Source: a virus | Direction: 5' to 3' (one strand) | Virus record (IMG/VR): IMGVR_UViG_3300027770_000027 | Coordinates: 1 to 64,000 of that record | Length of the DNA: 64,000 nt | Part shown: in pieces, positions 49,131 to 55,686 of the stretch | Layout: every line of letters starts with the position of its first letter | How positions within the stretch are numbered: position 1 is the first letter of the stretch | Translations under genes and position numbers: made by a program | Notes under the pieces: generated by a model | The model's input: only the letters and a program-made list of their open reading frames with translations | Told to the model about the DNA's origin: nothing | The model's database searches: none

Positions 49131-49727
49131 ATGAAGGGGTTTGTAAAGCTCTGGCTAACTGTAATAACCTTTTTTGGATTATTGCTATTTGGTTCTCAAT
49201 TAAGTTTGGGAGCCACACCATTAAGAGAATCTCAATTGATACGAAGGGTTTACCTAGATGTTCTAGGGTTTCCTCCAAGTCCTAAAGAGTTAGATTGGTA
49301 TTTAACATATAACTCTAAATCGTATGAAACAGCCGTGGACTGGGTGATTAATAGTCACGGTGCTTACTTTCAAAATTTAGATCCGGTTGAAATGAAGAGG
49401 TATTTGTGTTCTATAGAGTATAAAACAACTCCTCAAATTAAAATAATACCTTTTCAATTAGAAATGATAATCAAATACCAGTGTGGTGATCTTAGTCTTT
49501 CTCTAAATGACGCAAAAATCAAATTAACAAAAGATGCAGTTGGTTTTGGAGAGGGCAATGTTTTAGACACTATAGATTATATCGCAGAAAGTCTAATGGC
49601 TAGAGTTTCTCATGCAGAAGAAGCTACTAGTTTGTTAAAAATATATAAAAAATACCCCTCTGAAGCAGAGGGGTATTTTAACGTTGTGTCTGAAATAATG
49701 ACTTATAAAGATTATCTTTACAAGTAA
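49131..49727 (+). CDS. secreted protein with DUF1549-like start
   Basis: 198 residues. A signal peptide (VKLWLTVITFFGLLLFGSQLSLGA), then LRESQLIRRVYLDVLGFPPSPKELDWYLTYNSKSYETAVDWVINS, close to the 'LIRRV.LDl.GLPPTPeEv..fl.....YE..VD.ll.S' start of DUF1549 surface proteins of Planctomycetes and Verrucomicrobia. Only that first part is present; the rest is not like the cytochrome/sulfatase-linked DUF1549 proteins. Possible host acquisition or virion/envelope role. A hairpin lies inside its coding sequence. Confidence 0.6.
   Translation: MKGFVKLWLTVITFFGLLLFGSQLSLGATPLRESQLIRRVYLDVLGFPPSPKELDWYLTYNSKSYETAVDWVINSHGAYFQNLDPVEMKRYLCSIEYKTTPQIKIIPFQLEMIIKYQCGDLSLSLNDAKIKLTKDAVGFGEGNVLDTIDYIAESLMARVSHAEEATSLLKIYKKYPSEAEGYFNVVSEIMTYKDYLYK
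49650..49678 (-). terminator. terminator of the minus-strand pair, inside a convergent gene
   Basis: 13-bp stem (AAATACCCCTCTG / CAGAGGGGTATTT), 3-nt loop, with a T-run on the minus strand; it would end transcripts of the genes at 49735-50132 while lying within the plus-strand CDS. Confidence 0.7.
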
Positions 49728-49734
49728 TATTTAT

Positions 49735-49956
49735 TTATTTCCAAATAATATTCCATTCAAAATGTTTTATTACATTCAAAGCATTTTTATTTTGGATAGT
49801 CCAATCAATATCTTCCGGGGGATTATGCTTTTGTATAATTTGATTTCTCAATTCTAACAAATGTTTTACAGTTTCTGCATTAGAATAATGTAATTTTACA
49901 TTACCTAGTTGATTATCCAATTCTTGTATTATGGAATATAATAAAGAGGTGTCCAT
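49735..49956 (-). CDS. hypothetical protein
   Basis: 73 residues, helical (LLYSIIQELDNQLGNVKLHYSNAETVKHLLELRNQ). The ATG at 49956 overlaps the upstream stop as TAATG, so I prefer it over a start 54 nt further upstream. No family recognised. Confidence 0.55.
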   Translation of the reverse strand: MDTSLLYSIIQELDNQLGNVKLHYSNAETVKHLLELRNQIIQKHNPPEDIDWTIQNKNALNVIKHFEWNIIWK

Positions 49957-50132
49957 TAAATTCCAACGTGGTTTTCGTCCCACAGGTCTAAATTGTGTTC
50001 GTGATGCCATTTGATAGCAATATCGCCGAGTGTCTGGTGGAGATTAAAGGCCCACTTTGTAGGAATCTTCCAGAGAAGAGGGCTAACTGCTAAGATGGCT
50101 TTACCTAAAAATCGAAGAACGGTTCTTTTCAT
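49956..50132 (-). CDS. 58-residue hypothetical protein
   Basis: MKRTVLRFLGKAILAVSPLL start, then Trp/His-rich (WKIPTKWAFN, IKWHHEHNLDLWDENH). An amphipathic or membrane-associated start is likely. The TTCCCC-class promoter ends 6 nt before the ATG. Confidence 0.65.
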   Translation of the reverse strand: MKRTVLRFLGKAILAVSPLLWKIPTKWAFNLHQTLGDIAIKWHHEHNLDLWDENHVGI

Positions 50133-50138
50133 GTCTTA

Positions 50139-50161
50139 ATTATACTAACTCTTTTGGGGAA
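50139..50161 (-). promoter_or_regulatory. TTCCC-type promoter: TTCCCC-11-TATAAT
   Basis: Best-matching copy with a perfect TATAAT; 6 nt to the ATG at 50132. Confidence 0.85.
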
Positions 50162-50175
50162 TCTCTCGTAAAAAC

Positions 50176-50712
50176 TTACACAATCGGGGTCTGCTTCTGA
50201 GTAGCTACACTCACTGGAGTTTGTTTAGCCCCTCCTCCTGATATTTCGTCCGTCCTCCACTTATCCGTATACATATACTCTCTAAAGGAGGGCATATTTT
50301 GACCCCGAAGTTTTAATCCTTCAGAATTTCCCCACTTATCATAAGCATCAATTTCTCTAGTAGTGTTTGGTTTGCCTTCTATTTGAGGATCATAAGAACC
50401 AGGTTTAAATGCCGAGCTGCTCGTAGATACAGAACTAATTCGATAGTTTTTAATGAGAGGATATGCCTTTGAAAGTCTTTCACCCACTGGAGTCTTTTCC
50501 AATTTTTTCCAAATTGCCCCAGCATTTAGTTGAGAGCTTCCCTGATGTTGAACGTCATCCATTCTGACACCAGCTGCTAATTCTGGATCAGATTCTATAG
50601 TGTTTATTAAATCTTGAACGTCTCTTGAGTTGTCTATGAGGTCGGGTAAGGAATATCCTTGTTTTTGAGAGCCTCCTGTTACAACTTGTTCAAAGAAATA
50701 GTATCGTTTCAT
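50176..50712 (-). CDS. hypothetical virion or packaged protein
   Basis: 178 residues, polar and helical, beginning MKRYYFFEQVVTGGSQK. No family recognised. A late octamer is 7 nt upstream. It follows the tRNA cluster. Confidence 0.6.
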   Translation of the reverse strand: MKRYYFFEQVVTGGSQKQGYSLPDLIDNSRDVQDLINTIESDPELAAGVRMDDVQHQGSSQLNAGAIWKKLEKTPVGERLSKAYPLIKNYRISSVSTSSSAFKPGSYDPQIEGKPNTTREIDAYDKWGNSEGLKLRGQNMPSFREYMYTDKWRTDEISGGGAKQTPVSVATQKQTPIV

Positions 50713-50719
50713 ATATCTT

Positions 50720-50727
50720 TATTTATT
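50720..50727 (-). promoter_or_regulatory. late promoter AATAAATA
   Basis: Late octamer 7 nt before the ATG at 50712, within a TTTA repeat tract. Confidence 0.5.
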
Positions 50728-50747
50728 TATTTATTTATCATAAAAAA

Positions 50748-50829
50748 TGGTCCACGGGCAGGATTTCTATGTAGCTACATTCCAATCACGACAAGACCTA
50801 TATACCATTGGGTTTGTGGTTACCCGTGA
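50748..50829 (-). ncRNA. tRNA-like structured RNA, not a normal tRNA
   Basis: 82 nt with TCACGGG at its 5' end and CCCGTGG-A-CCA at its 3' end, forming a 7-bp acceptor-like stem that extends to 11 bp with GGT/ACC outside. T-A follow the stem as at tRNA positions 8-9. The T-arm (no GTTCGAATC) and a clear anticodon stem are missing. The centre holds the palindrome ATGTAGCTACAT. A T-run follows the CCA. It is the last element of the tRNA cluster. Degenerate tRNA or a new small RNA; cannot be decided here. Confidence 0.45.
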
Positions 50830-50836
50830 ACCAAAG

Positions 50837-50913
50837 TGGTGCAATCGGCGGGATTCGAACCCGCGACCAACAGATTAGAAATCTGTTGCTCTATCCAGCT
50901 GAGCTACGATTGC
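50837..50913 (-). tRNA. tRNA-Arg (anticodon TCT)
   Basis: 7-bp acceptor GCAATCG/CGATTGC, anticodon loop TTTCTAA (TCT), T-arm CGGGTTCGAATCCCG, CCA encoded. AGA is a frequent codon in this AT-rich genome. Confidence 0.95.
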
Positions 50914-50923
50914 TTGTTAAAAA

Positions 50924-50998
50924 TGGAGCGGGTAGAGGGAATTGAACCCTCCTATCTAGTTTGGAAGACTAGGGCATTAGCCACTATGCTATACCCGC
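50924..50998 (-). tRNA. tRNA-Gly (anticodon TCC)
   Basis: Acceptor GCGGGTA/TACCCGC, anticodon loop CTTCCAA (TCC), T-arm AGGGTTCAATTCCCT, encoded CCA. Confidence 0.95.
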
Positions 50999-50999
50999 A

Positions 51000-51073
51000 T
51001 GGCACGTCCTGAGGGAATCGAACTCTCATCAACGGTTTTGGAGACCGCAGTTTTACCATTAAACTAAAGACGC
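51000..51073 (-). tRNA. tRNA-Trp (anticodon CCA)
   Basis: Acceptor GCGTCTT/AGGACGT with two G-T pairs, anticodon loop CTCCAAA (CCA), T-loop TTCGATT with one A-C mismatch in the T-stem, encoded CCA. It is 1 nt from tRNA-Gly. Confidence 0.85.
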
Positions 51074-51115
51074 ATTGAGTATATTTTATATCAAAAAATC
51101 TTTAAAGCAACAAAA

Positions 51116-51853
51116 TTAAGAAATTAATGTTTTATTGATAAGGTTTACGTAAAAATTATCAAAGAAATTTGCAGGCCTTGCGGCAGATTTTCCAGCAGCG
51201 GGCAAACCACCTCTTCTGCGTTTAGAGGTTCCAGCGGCTGGTAATTTGCCCCTTCTAGGCTTGGTAACTGGCGGTTCTGTTAAAGGGGGTTCTGTAGAGG
51301 TTCCTGGTTCAGTTGAAGGAGGGGGTGTTCCAGATTCAGCTGGAGGGGGCTCTGTAGTTGTTCCTGGGTCAGTTGAAGTGGCAGGATCTGTTGTTCCGGG
51401 ATCTGTTGAAGTAGCTGGATCTGTTGTTCCGGGGTCAGTTGGAGGAGGGGTTGTAATTGCATCTGGTTCTGTAGGGTTAATGTTACTCGATCCTGAAATA
51501 GTTTCTACTGTCTTAGATATGTTGGAAACTAGGTCTGTAATGTTTTGAGTACTTGGTCTTCTTCCTTTTGGAAAAAGTCCTAATTTGTAAAAATCATTCA
51601 ACATATCAGTTGCGTGAGATTTTGCTATAGACTGAATTTTAGCTGAGGTCCCTTCTTTGGCAGCATCTTGAGTATTAATACCCGCTCCTCCAGTTCCACG
51701 AACAATAGCCTTTCCTACAGCACCTACATTAGAAGCCATAGTACTTGCAGCCGTTTTAGCTCCTTGCAGCCTTGCACCTATGCGGCTAAACAGCCCTTCT
51801 TCTAAAGTATTTCCGTTTAAAGCATCTTGTACATATTCATTAAATGATCCCAT
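51116..51853 (-). CDS. repeat-rich virion or packaged protein
   Basis: 245 residues. The first ~110 are helical (start MGSFNEYVQDALNGNTLEEG). Residues ~128-195 are Thr/Pro/Asp repeats (units like TDPATSTDPGT) encoded by an imperfect DNA repeat. The C-terminus has a duplicated basic motif, RGKLPAAGTSK and RGGLPAAGKSA. Proline-threonine linkers followed by a basic tail suggest a surface or DNA-contact protein. The late octamer TATAAATA, 7 nt upstream, is the perfect T4 consensus. Confidence 0.6.
   Translation of the reverse strand: MGSFNEYVQDALNGNTLEEGLFSRIGARLQGAKTAASTMASNVGAVGKAIVRGTGGAGINTQDAAKEGTSAKIQSIAKSHATDMLNDFYKLGLFPKGRRPSTQNITDLVSNISKTVETISGSSNINPTEPDAITTPPPTDPGTTDPATSTDPGTTDPATSTDPGTTTEPPPAESGTPPPSTEPGTSTEPPLTEPPVTKPRRGKLPAAGTSKRRRGGLPAAGKSAARPANFFDNFYVNLINKTLIS
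51350..51440. repeat. imperfect tandem repeat coding for Thr-Pro-Asp units
   Basis: Near-repeats of about 33 nt (CTGTTGTTCCGGG recurs) inside the gene at 51116-51853. Confidence 0.6.
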
Positions 51854-51860
51854 AATAAAT

Positions 51861-51868
51861 TATTTATA
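51861..51868 (-). promoter_or_regulatory. late promoter TATAAATA (perfect T4 late consensus)
   Basis: Exact T4 late octamer, 7 nt before the ATG at 51853. Confidence 0.75.
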
Positions 51869-51873
51869 CAAAC

Positions 51874-52185
51874 TTAGTGACTGTTTATTAGATAGATAGA
51901 GAAAACCATTAAAGAAATACCCACCCATTGTATATTAGAAATGTTCTCTCCATAGATTACAAATCCAGCAAAGTAAGCCAATGCTCCTAAAATATCATAT
52001 AGAGCACTTAGTTTTACTAACCCGAGAGCTGAATGCCTCACTACATATGCCCACACAAACATTCCCAAGGTGCTTGTTATAATAGAAGACCAGGCTGGTA
52101 AACTTTCCTTACGAACTTCAACAGCCACAAAGGAACTAGCCACGCAAATAAAGGCATAAATTATAGCTGCAATAAGATCTTTCAT
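51874..52185 (-). CDS. small multidrug-resistance-like membrane protein
   Basis: 103 residues with four hydrophobic segments: LIAAIIYAFICVASSFVAV, WSSIITSTLGMFVWAYVV, LSALYDILGALAYFAGFVIY and IQWVGISLMVFSIYLIN. The G-x-x-x-x-A/G-x-x-Y pattern is like EamA/SMR-type small transporters. Substrate unknown. A late octamer lies 11 nt upstream. Confidence 0.6.
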   Translation of the reverse strand: MKDLIAAIIYAFICVASSFVAVEVRKESLPAWSSIITSTLGMFVWAYVVRHSALGLVKLSALYDILGALAYFAGFVIYGENISNIQWVGISLMVFSIYLINSH

Positions 52186-52190
52186 ACAAC

Positions 52191-52198
52191 GTTAAATA
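52191..52198 (+). promoter_or_regulatory. late promoter GTTAAATA
   Basis: Octamer 16 nt before the ATG at 52215; with 52197-52204 it makes a bidirectional, almost palindromic element. Confidence 0.4.
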
Positions 52199-52204
52199 CT
52201 TAGT
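52197..52204 (-). promoter_or_regulatory. late promoter ACTAAGTA
   Basis: Late octamer 11 nt before the ATG at 52185; overlaps the opposite plus-strand octamer at 52191. Confidence 0.5.
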
Positions 52205-52214
52205 ATTTCGTAGC

Positions 52215-52634
52215 ATGATATGGTTATTCAATTATAATAAAAGTATGTCGATGTGTTTAAACATTAAATCCAAACTAACTGACACCTATCCTAAACTGTT
52301 TGCAAGGGTTCAATATTTTGAATGTGGGATTGGTTGGTACAATCTTCTTGATAGAATGTGTAATAAATTACAGTCTTATATAGACAAAGAAGGCGAAGAA
52401 CAGATTAATATTACTTCTATTAAAAATATGTACGGACTCTTGTTAGTACATGCTAGCACTTATGGAATGGAGAGGGCTGAAGAAATTATAGAAGAAGCAG
52501 AAGCAGAAGCTACTGTTACTTGTGAGTTTACAGGTAACAAAGGAAGCCTCCACAGTGTGGGGTCCGTGTTCCACGTAGTTTGTCCGGAAAAGGCCAAGGA
52601 ACTTAATTTAAGTCCCTGTGAAAAGAGTTTCTAA
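52215..52634 (+). CDS. hypothetical phage protein with Cys/Trp motif
   Basis: 139 residues. YPKLFARVQYFECGIGWYNLLDRMCNKLQSYID is a motif seen in a widespread phage protein family of unknown function ('f.....yFe.gdGWy.Li..l...I'). The C-terminus has CEFTGNKGSLHSVGSVFHVVC. The stop overlaps that of the convergent 50-residue gene. Confidence 0.65.
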   Translation: MIWLFNYNKSMSMCLNIKSKLTDTYPKLFARVQYFECGIGWYNLLDRMCNKLQSYIDKEGEEQINITSIKNMYGLLLVHASTYGMERAEEIIEEAEAEATVTCEFTGNKGSLHSVGSVFHVVCPEKAKELNLSPCEKSF

Positions 52635-52783
52635 CGACCCAAGCGAGGTATCTTATATAGTCGTGGCTCTTTTTGCGGACCTTGCCGCTGACTTCGGGAT
52701 TCTGAAACAGATGTTATGATTTGATTAAATCCATCTAGGAGGAGATGAAGGATGCTGGAACAGAAGGAAATGGCCACTCTCAT
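52631..52783 (-). CDS. 50-residue hypothetical protein
   Basis: MRVAISFCSSILHLLLDGF start, then a basic Arg/Gln/Ser tail ending RLGR. Supported by a GTAAATA element 5 nt before the ATG and by the 4-nt stop overlap (CTAA) with the convergent gene, as in other pairs here. No family recognised. Confidence 0.45.
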   Translation of the reverse strand: MRVAISFCSSILHLLLDGFNQIITSVSESRSQRQGPQKEPRLYKIPRLGR

Positions 52784-52825
52784 AATCTATATTTACCTAT
52801 TATCCCTCCCACCCATATAATAAAA

Positions 52826-52904
52826 AAGGGCGTGTATCTAAAGTCTTTCAAGAAGAACTATTTGCGAAAAGACTAAAAGCAATAGTCTCCTGATACACGC
52901 CCTT
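52826..52904 (-). terminator. long-stem structured 3' element
   Basis: Outer 13-bp stem (AAGGGCGTGTATC / GATACACGCCCTT) encloses ~53 nt, with an inner AGTCTTT/AAAGACT pairing; T-run on the minus strand. It follows the SprT-like gene. More elaborate than a simple terminator. Confidence 0.65.
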
Positions 52905-52909
52905 AATAT

Positions 52910-53638
52910 TTATGCCACCTCTTCTAAAATCTCTTTAATTTCTGTTGGATTATTAATTTCATATTCTGCTCTAATAAGAGCAAATGTTTCTTTAGATTTA
53001 AGCCCTTGTGTAAATTTTAGATGTTGAAACCATTCATAATCTTCTTCAGAAACATTAATCATATATTGTTTCTTTTTACCAGGACCTTCTTCAAAGGTGT
53101 CTATTCGTACCAAACGAAAATCTTGAACGCCCTCTTTAATCACAAATTCCTGTACGTCTGCTAGGGATCTAACAGATAGGCTAGTCAGTGCAAATCCTCT
53201 CTGTGGCATTCTATCTACTTCTAGAAAGAACTTGTCTTCTGCTACTTTTTTAAAATTTTTATTATGATACTGGGTCTTGCTACAATCTAAGACATTATGC
53301 TGACTATTCCAAAGATGAACCATTTCATGGAGAAGGGTTTCTAGAATATCATTAATGGGTCTCCTCAAAGTCTCTGCAGCAATCATAATCTCTGTATGAA
53401 GAGTGTTCTGATACTGCCACTTGTTCTTCCAATGCCATCCGAGGCAAGCCTTCTTGCCTCTAGACAAAATGGTAATCAACGGCCTATTGAGGATATTTTC
53501 ACAATACTTTTCATTAAAATGGTCAAAGGCTCTATTAAGAATCTCCACAGCCTTAACATAAGGATTCTCGAATCCTGGTTCAATGGCGGTGAATTCTTCT
53601 ACGATCTCTTCTGTCTGGTCTGTGGTTTCTTCTTTCAT
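52910..53638 (-). CDS. SprT-like metallopeptidase, phage type
   Basis: 242 residues. ETLLHEMVHLWNSQHNVLDCSKTQYHNKNFKKVAED carries HExxH plus a third His ligand region (QYHN..F), the SprT-like layout common in phages. The N-terminal part (AVEILNRAFDHFNEKYCENIL) and an unusual C-terminal ~70 residues complete it. Possible DNA-protein crosslink repair or host protein cleavage. The TTCCCC-class promoter is 6 nt upstream. Confidence 0.75.
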   Translation of the reverse strand: MKEETTDQTEEIVEEFTAIEPGFENPYVKAVEILNRAFDHFNEKYCENILNRPLITILSRGKKACLGWHWKNKWQYQNTLHTEIMIAAETLRRPINDILETLLHEMVHLWNSQHNVLDCSKTQYHNKNFKKVAEDKFFLEVDRMPQRGFALTSLSVRSLADVQEFVIKEGVQDFRLVRIDTFEEGPGKKKQYMINVSEEDYEWFQHLKFTQGLKSKETFALIRAEYEINNPTEIKEILEEVA

Positions 53639-53644
53639 GCTATT

Positions 53645-53667
53645 ATTATACCAACTTTTATGGGGAA
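53645..53667 (-). promoter_or_regulatory. TTCCC-type promoter: TTCCCC-11-TATAAT
   Basis: 6 nt to the ATG at 53638; it sits just downstream of the OMP-gene terminator. Confidence 0.85.
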
Positions 53668-53678
53668 GTTCAAATAAA

Positions 53679-53706
53679 AAAGCCGGTGTCTTTCGACACC
53701 GGCTTT
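53679..53706 (-). terminator. rho-independent terminator
   Basis: 12-bp stem (AAAGCCGGTGTC / GACACCGGCTTT), 4-nt loop, T-run on the minus strand; ends the outer-membrane protein gene. Confidence 0.9.
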
Positions 53707-53732
53707 GAGAGGCAGGAGTTGGCTATTCTAAA

Positions 53733-54509
53733 TTAGAATGAAACGGTTACTCCTGCAGAATTCTGCACAAAGCTGTTGGAGGCATTTGCCAGAGTTGTGT
53801 CTGTATTATAGTAGATGCTACTTGCCTTGAGAGCAAGTCGATCGGTTACGTTATACACAAAAGCTAGTCCGGCTCCTGTAAATGCATACTTTAGGTCCTT
53901 GTTAGTTCGGGTATAATAGCTACTAGAGCCAGCACCCACACTAACTGGGACACTAACAGATAGCTTTCCGAGGTTCTTAGTAGGAAGGATCCCCGTTTCG
54001 TAATAAGTCCCTCCCTTTGGATCTACTGCCCTTGAGACGTAGACATATGGATTCAAGGTTACTGGAAAAAATCCTTCATCATTGAAAGATACCCGACCAG
54101 TTACTCCTTGAGTGTTTACACCATCTCGACCAGGATATGCCTTAACTTCATATCCCGGAGTCACTGTGAAGCGTCCGAGACCTAAGGCGAGTCCTGCATT
54201 GTACTTGCTACGATACAAGGTGGATCCACTAGTTCCTACAATCTGTTCTGTAGATAGTTGTAGAGTACCTCCTGTAAACAACGGATATGCCAAAGACAAC
54301 TTTGGAACTACCACTGGATTGCTATCTAGTACACGACCGTGATACGTGTAATTAGATACCAAACTCGTTTCTAAGCTACCAGTCAAATCTGACTTTGAAG
54401 CCAACGAGATGTCAGGGCCGATTGGGCGGGTTGAAGAACCAGCGGAAGCTCCTGACGTGAAAGCCACTGCAATAAGAGCGGCTACAATAGTATGTTTTAG
54501 TTTTGTCAT
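53733..54509 (-). CDS. predicted outer-membrane beta-barrel (TorF/porin-like)
   Basis: 258 residues. Signal peptide MTKLKHTIVAALIAVAFTSGASA, then alternating amphipathic strands (SLVSNYTYHGRVLDSNPVVVPKLSLAYPLF resembles the start of TorF-type porins) and a C-terminal Phe (GVTVSF), the usual barrel-insertion signal. Its own promoter and terminator make it a single unit expressed with the early class. A phage-encoded outer-membrane protein could block further phage adsorption or change permeability. The start at 54509 is preferred because the promoter would cut the longer frame. Confidence 0.7.
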   Translation of the reverse strand: MTKLKHTIVAALIAVAFTSGASAGSSTRPIGPDISLASKSDLTGSLETSLVSNYTYHGRVLDSNPVVVPKLSLAYPLFTGGTLQLSTEQIVGTSGSTLYRSKYNAGLALGLGRFTVTPGYEVKAYPGRDGVNTQGVTGRVSFNDEGFFPVTLNPYVYVSRAVDPKGGTYYETGILPTKNLGKLSVSVPVSVGAGSSSYYTRTNKDLKYAFTGAGLAFVYNVTDRLALKASSIYYNTDTTLANASNSFVQNSAGVTVSF

Positions 54510-54516
54510 ACGATTT

Positions 54517-54539
54517 ATATTAGATATGTGTTGAGGGAA
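54517..54539 (-). promoter_or_regulatory. TTCCC-type promoter: TTCCCT-11-TAATAT
   Basis: 7 nt to the ATG at 54509. Confidence 0.75.
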
Positions 54540-54553
54540 ATGCAACGGTTAAT

Positions 54554-55018
54554 TTATTGTGATGTGTTATATGCTTGGTGTTGGGTTTTATTTAGATTGC
54601 GAGATTTAAAAATCAAAGTAGTGGTCTCTTCCATCAAAGAATTTAATTGTGTAAGCTTCAAACCTCCTTGATCGATACTGTTAAATGTTTCTACCGCCAT
54701 GCTCTTTTCAATTTCTGCATCTACTTTATTAAGCTGATTTACCAGGATAGATCTGTCCTGTGTTAGAATTTTAACCTTCTCATAGACAAAGTCTTTTGAT
54801 GATTTTTGTTCAAAGGTTCCGTAAAGGGTGTCTAGCTTAGCTAAATTAGCCTTACACACTTCAACTTCACGAGCCAATTCCTGTCTGGTGATTTTCATTT
54901 GAGGATAGTGACTTTCCAAGAACACCATTTTTGGATCATTGTCTTTTAGGACATATCGCTTGCCTTCACAGGCAATCATTGAAAGAGATATCAAGCTCAA
55001 AAACAATATTTTTTTCAT
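54554..55018 (-). CDS. lipoprotein
   Basis: 154 residues. Signal MKKILFLSLISLSMIAC, lipobox-like SMIAC, then helical, Lys/Glu-rich sequence likely to form a coiled coil. Starts 1 nt after the next lipoprotein gene's stop, so the two are co-transcribed. Function unknown. Confidence 0.65.
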   Translation of the reverse strand: MKKILFLSLISLSMIACEGKRYVLKDNDPKMVFLESHYPQMKITRQELAREVEVCKANLAKLDTLYGTFEQKSSKDFVYEKVKILTQDRSILVNQLNKVDAEIEKSMAVETFNSIDQGGLKLTQLNSLMEETTTLIFKSRNLNKTQHQAYNTSQ

Positions 55019-55019
55019 A

Positions 55020-55577
55020 TTACCTTACTACATTTTTATCTTCAAAACTATTAACCTCAAAGGTGGACTGTGCTCTTTTGGACTTAATTTTAAGATCAGC
55101 TAAGAGACTCTTAATAACGTCTGCTCTCTTTTCACATTCCATAACTGTATCTGTGGTATTGATCAAGGAAGCATTGGCTTTATAACTACTAATTTCTTCC
55201 TTCAGAAACCGTACTTCCGCACGTTGCTGTTCATAGACAGCAAAGAATTCTTTTAAAGTGTTTTCTGCTTCTGGAATCTTATTATTAAGTTCTGCTTGCA
55301 ACTTGGTATAATGGCCAATCCGGCGCTCATCTCCCTTGGCATACGCAGCATCCAATTCATCCTGATAAACCGCCTGCAAGGTCTTCAAACGAACTAGTCG
55401 TTCTTTAAAAGAAGAATATTGGCTCCGGTACATCTCCAAAGCACATTCTCCCTCGCCGGCAACCTTCATCATTTTATTTTCAGTATTGTCTCGAAACACG
55501 GTCAGGGCTATTCCGGTTTTTTCTGTACATCCAACCAAGAAGGATGATGTTAGAGCTAGTAGAAGAATCTTTTTCAT
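55020..55577 (-). CDS. lipoprotein with coiled-coil
   Basis: 185 residues. Signal MKKILLLALTSSFLVGC with lipobox LVGC, then a long helical region (residues ~50-165) rich in Glu, Lys and Leu. Together with the downstream lipoprotein, candidates for surface exclusion or lysis-control proteins. The TTCCCC-class promoter lies 13 nt upstream. Confidence 0.65.
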   Translation of the reverse strand: MKKILLLALTSSFLVGCTEKTGIALTVFRDNTENKMMKVAGEGECALEMYRSQYSSFKERLVRLKTLQAVYQDELDAAYAKGDERRIGHYTKLQAELNNKIPEAENTLKEFFAVYEQQRAEVRFLKEEISSYKANASLINTTDTVMECEKRADVIKSLLADLKIKSKRAQSTFEVNSFEDKNVVR

Positions 55578-55590
55578 TTATTCTTCTTAT

Positions 55591-55613
55591 ATGTTACCCC
55601 TTCTTCGGGGGAA
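55591..55613 (-). promoter_or_regulatory. TTCCC-type promoter: TTCCCC-11-TAACAT
   Basis: 13 nt to the ATG at 55577, giving a short AAGAAGAA-containing leader. Confidence 0.75.
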
Positions 55614-55666
55614 CTTCAAGCAGACAATTCTCTGCCTATAAGAATACTTATTCGAGAGACAGCCAA

Positions 55667-55674
55667 GATAAATA
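55667..55674 (+). promoter_or_regulatory. late promoter GATAAATA
   Basis: Late octamer 12 nt before the ATG at 55687. Confidence 0.55.
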
Positions 55675-55686
55675 TCATTAGAGACT

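Noticed and set aside
50713-50745. CRISPR-like or satellite array in the TTTA tract
   Set aside because: Only a short simple repeat before a late promoter; no spaced repeats anywhere in the window look like a CRISPR array.
50748-50829. A fourth ordinary tRNA
   Set aside because: Acceptor stem and CCA are present but no T-arm consensus or clear anticodon stem-loop; kept only as a tRNA-like element.
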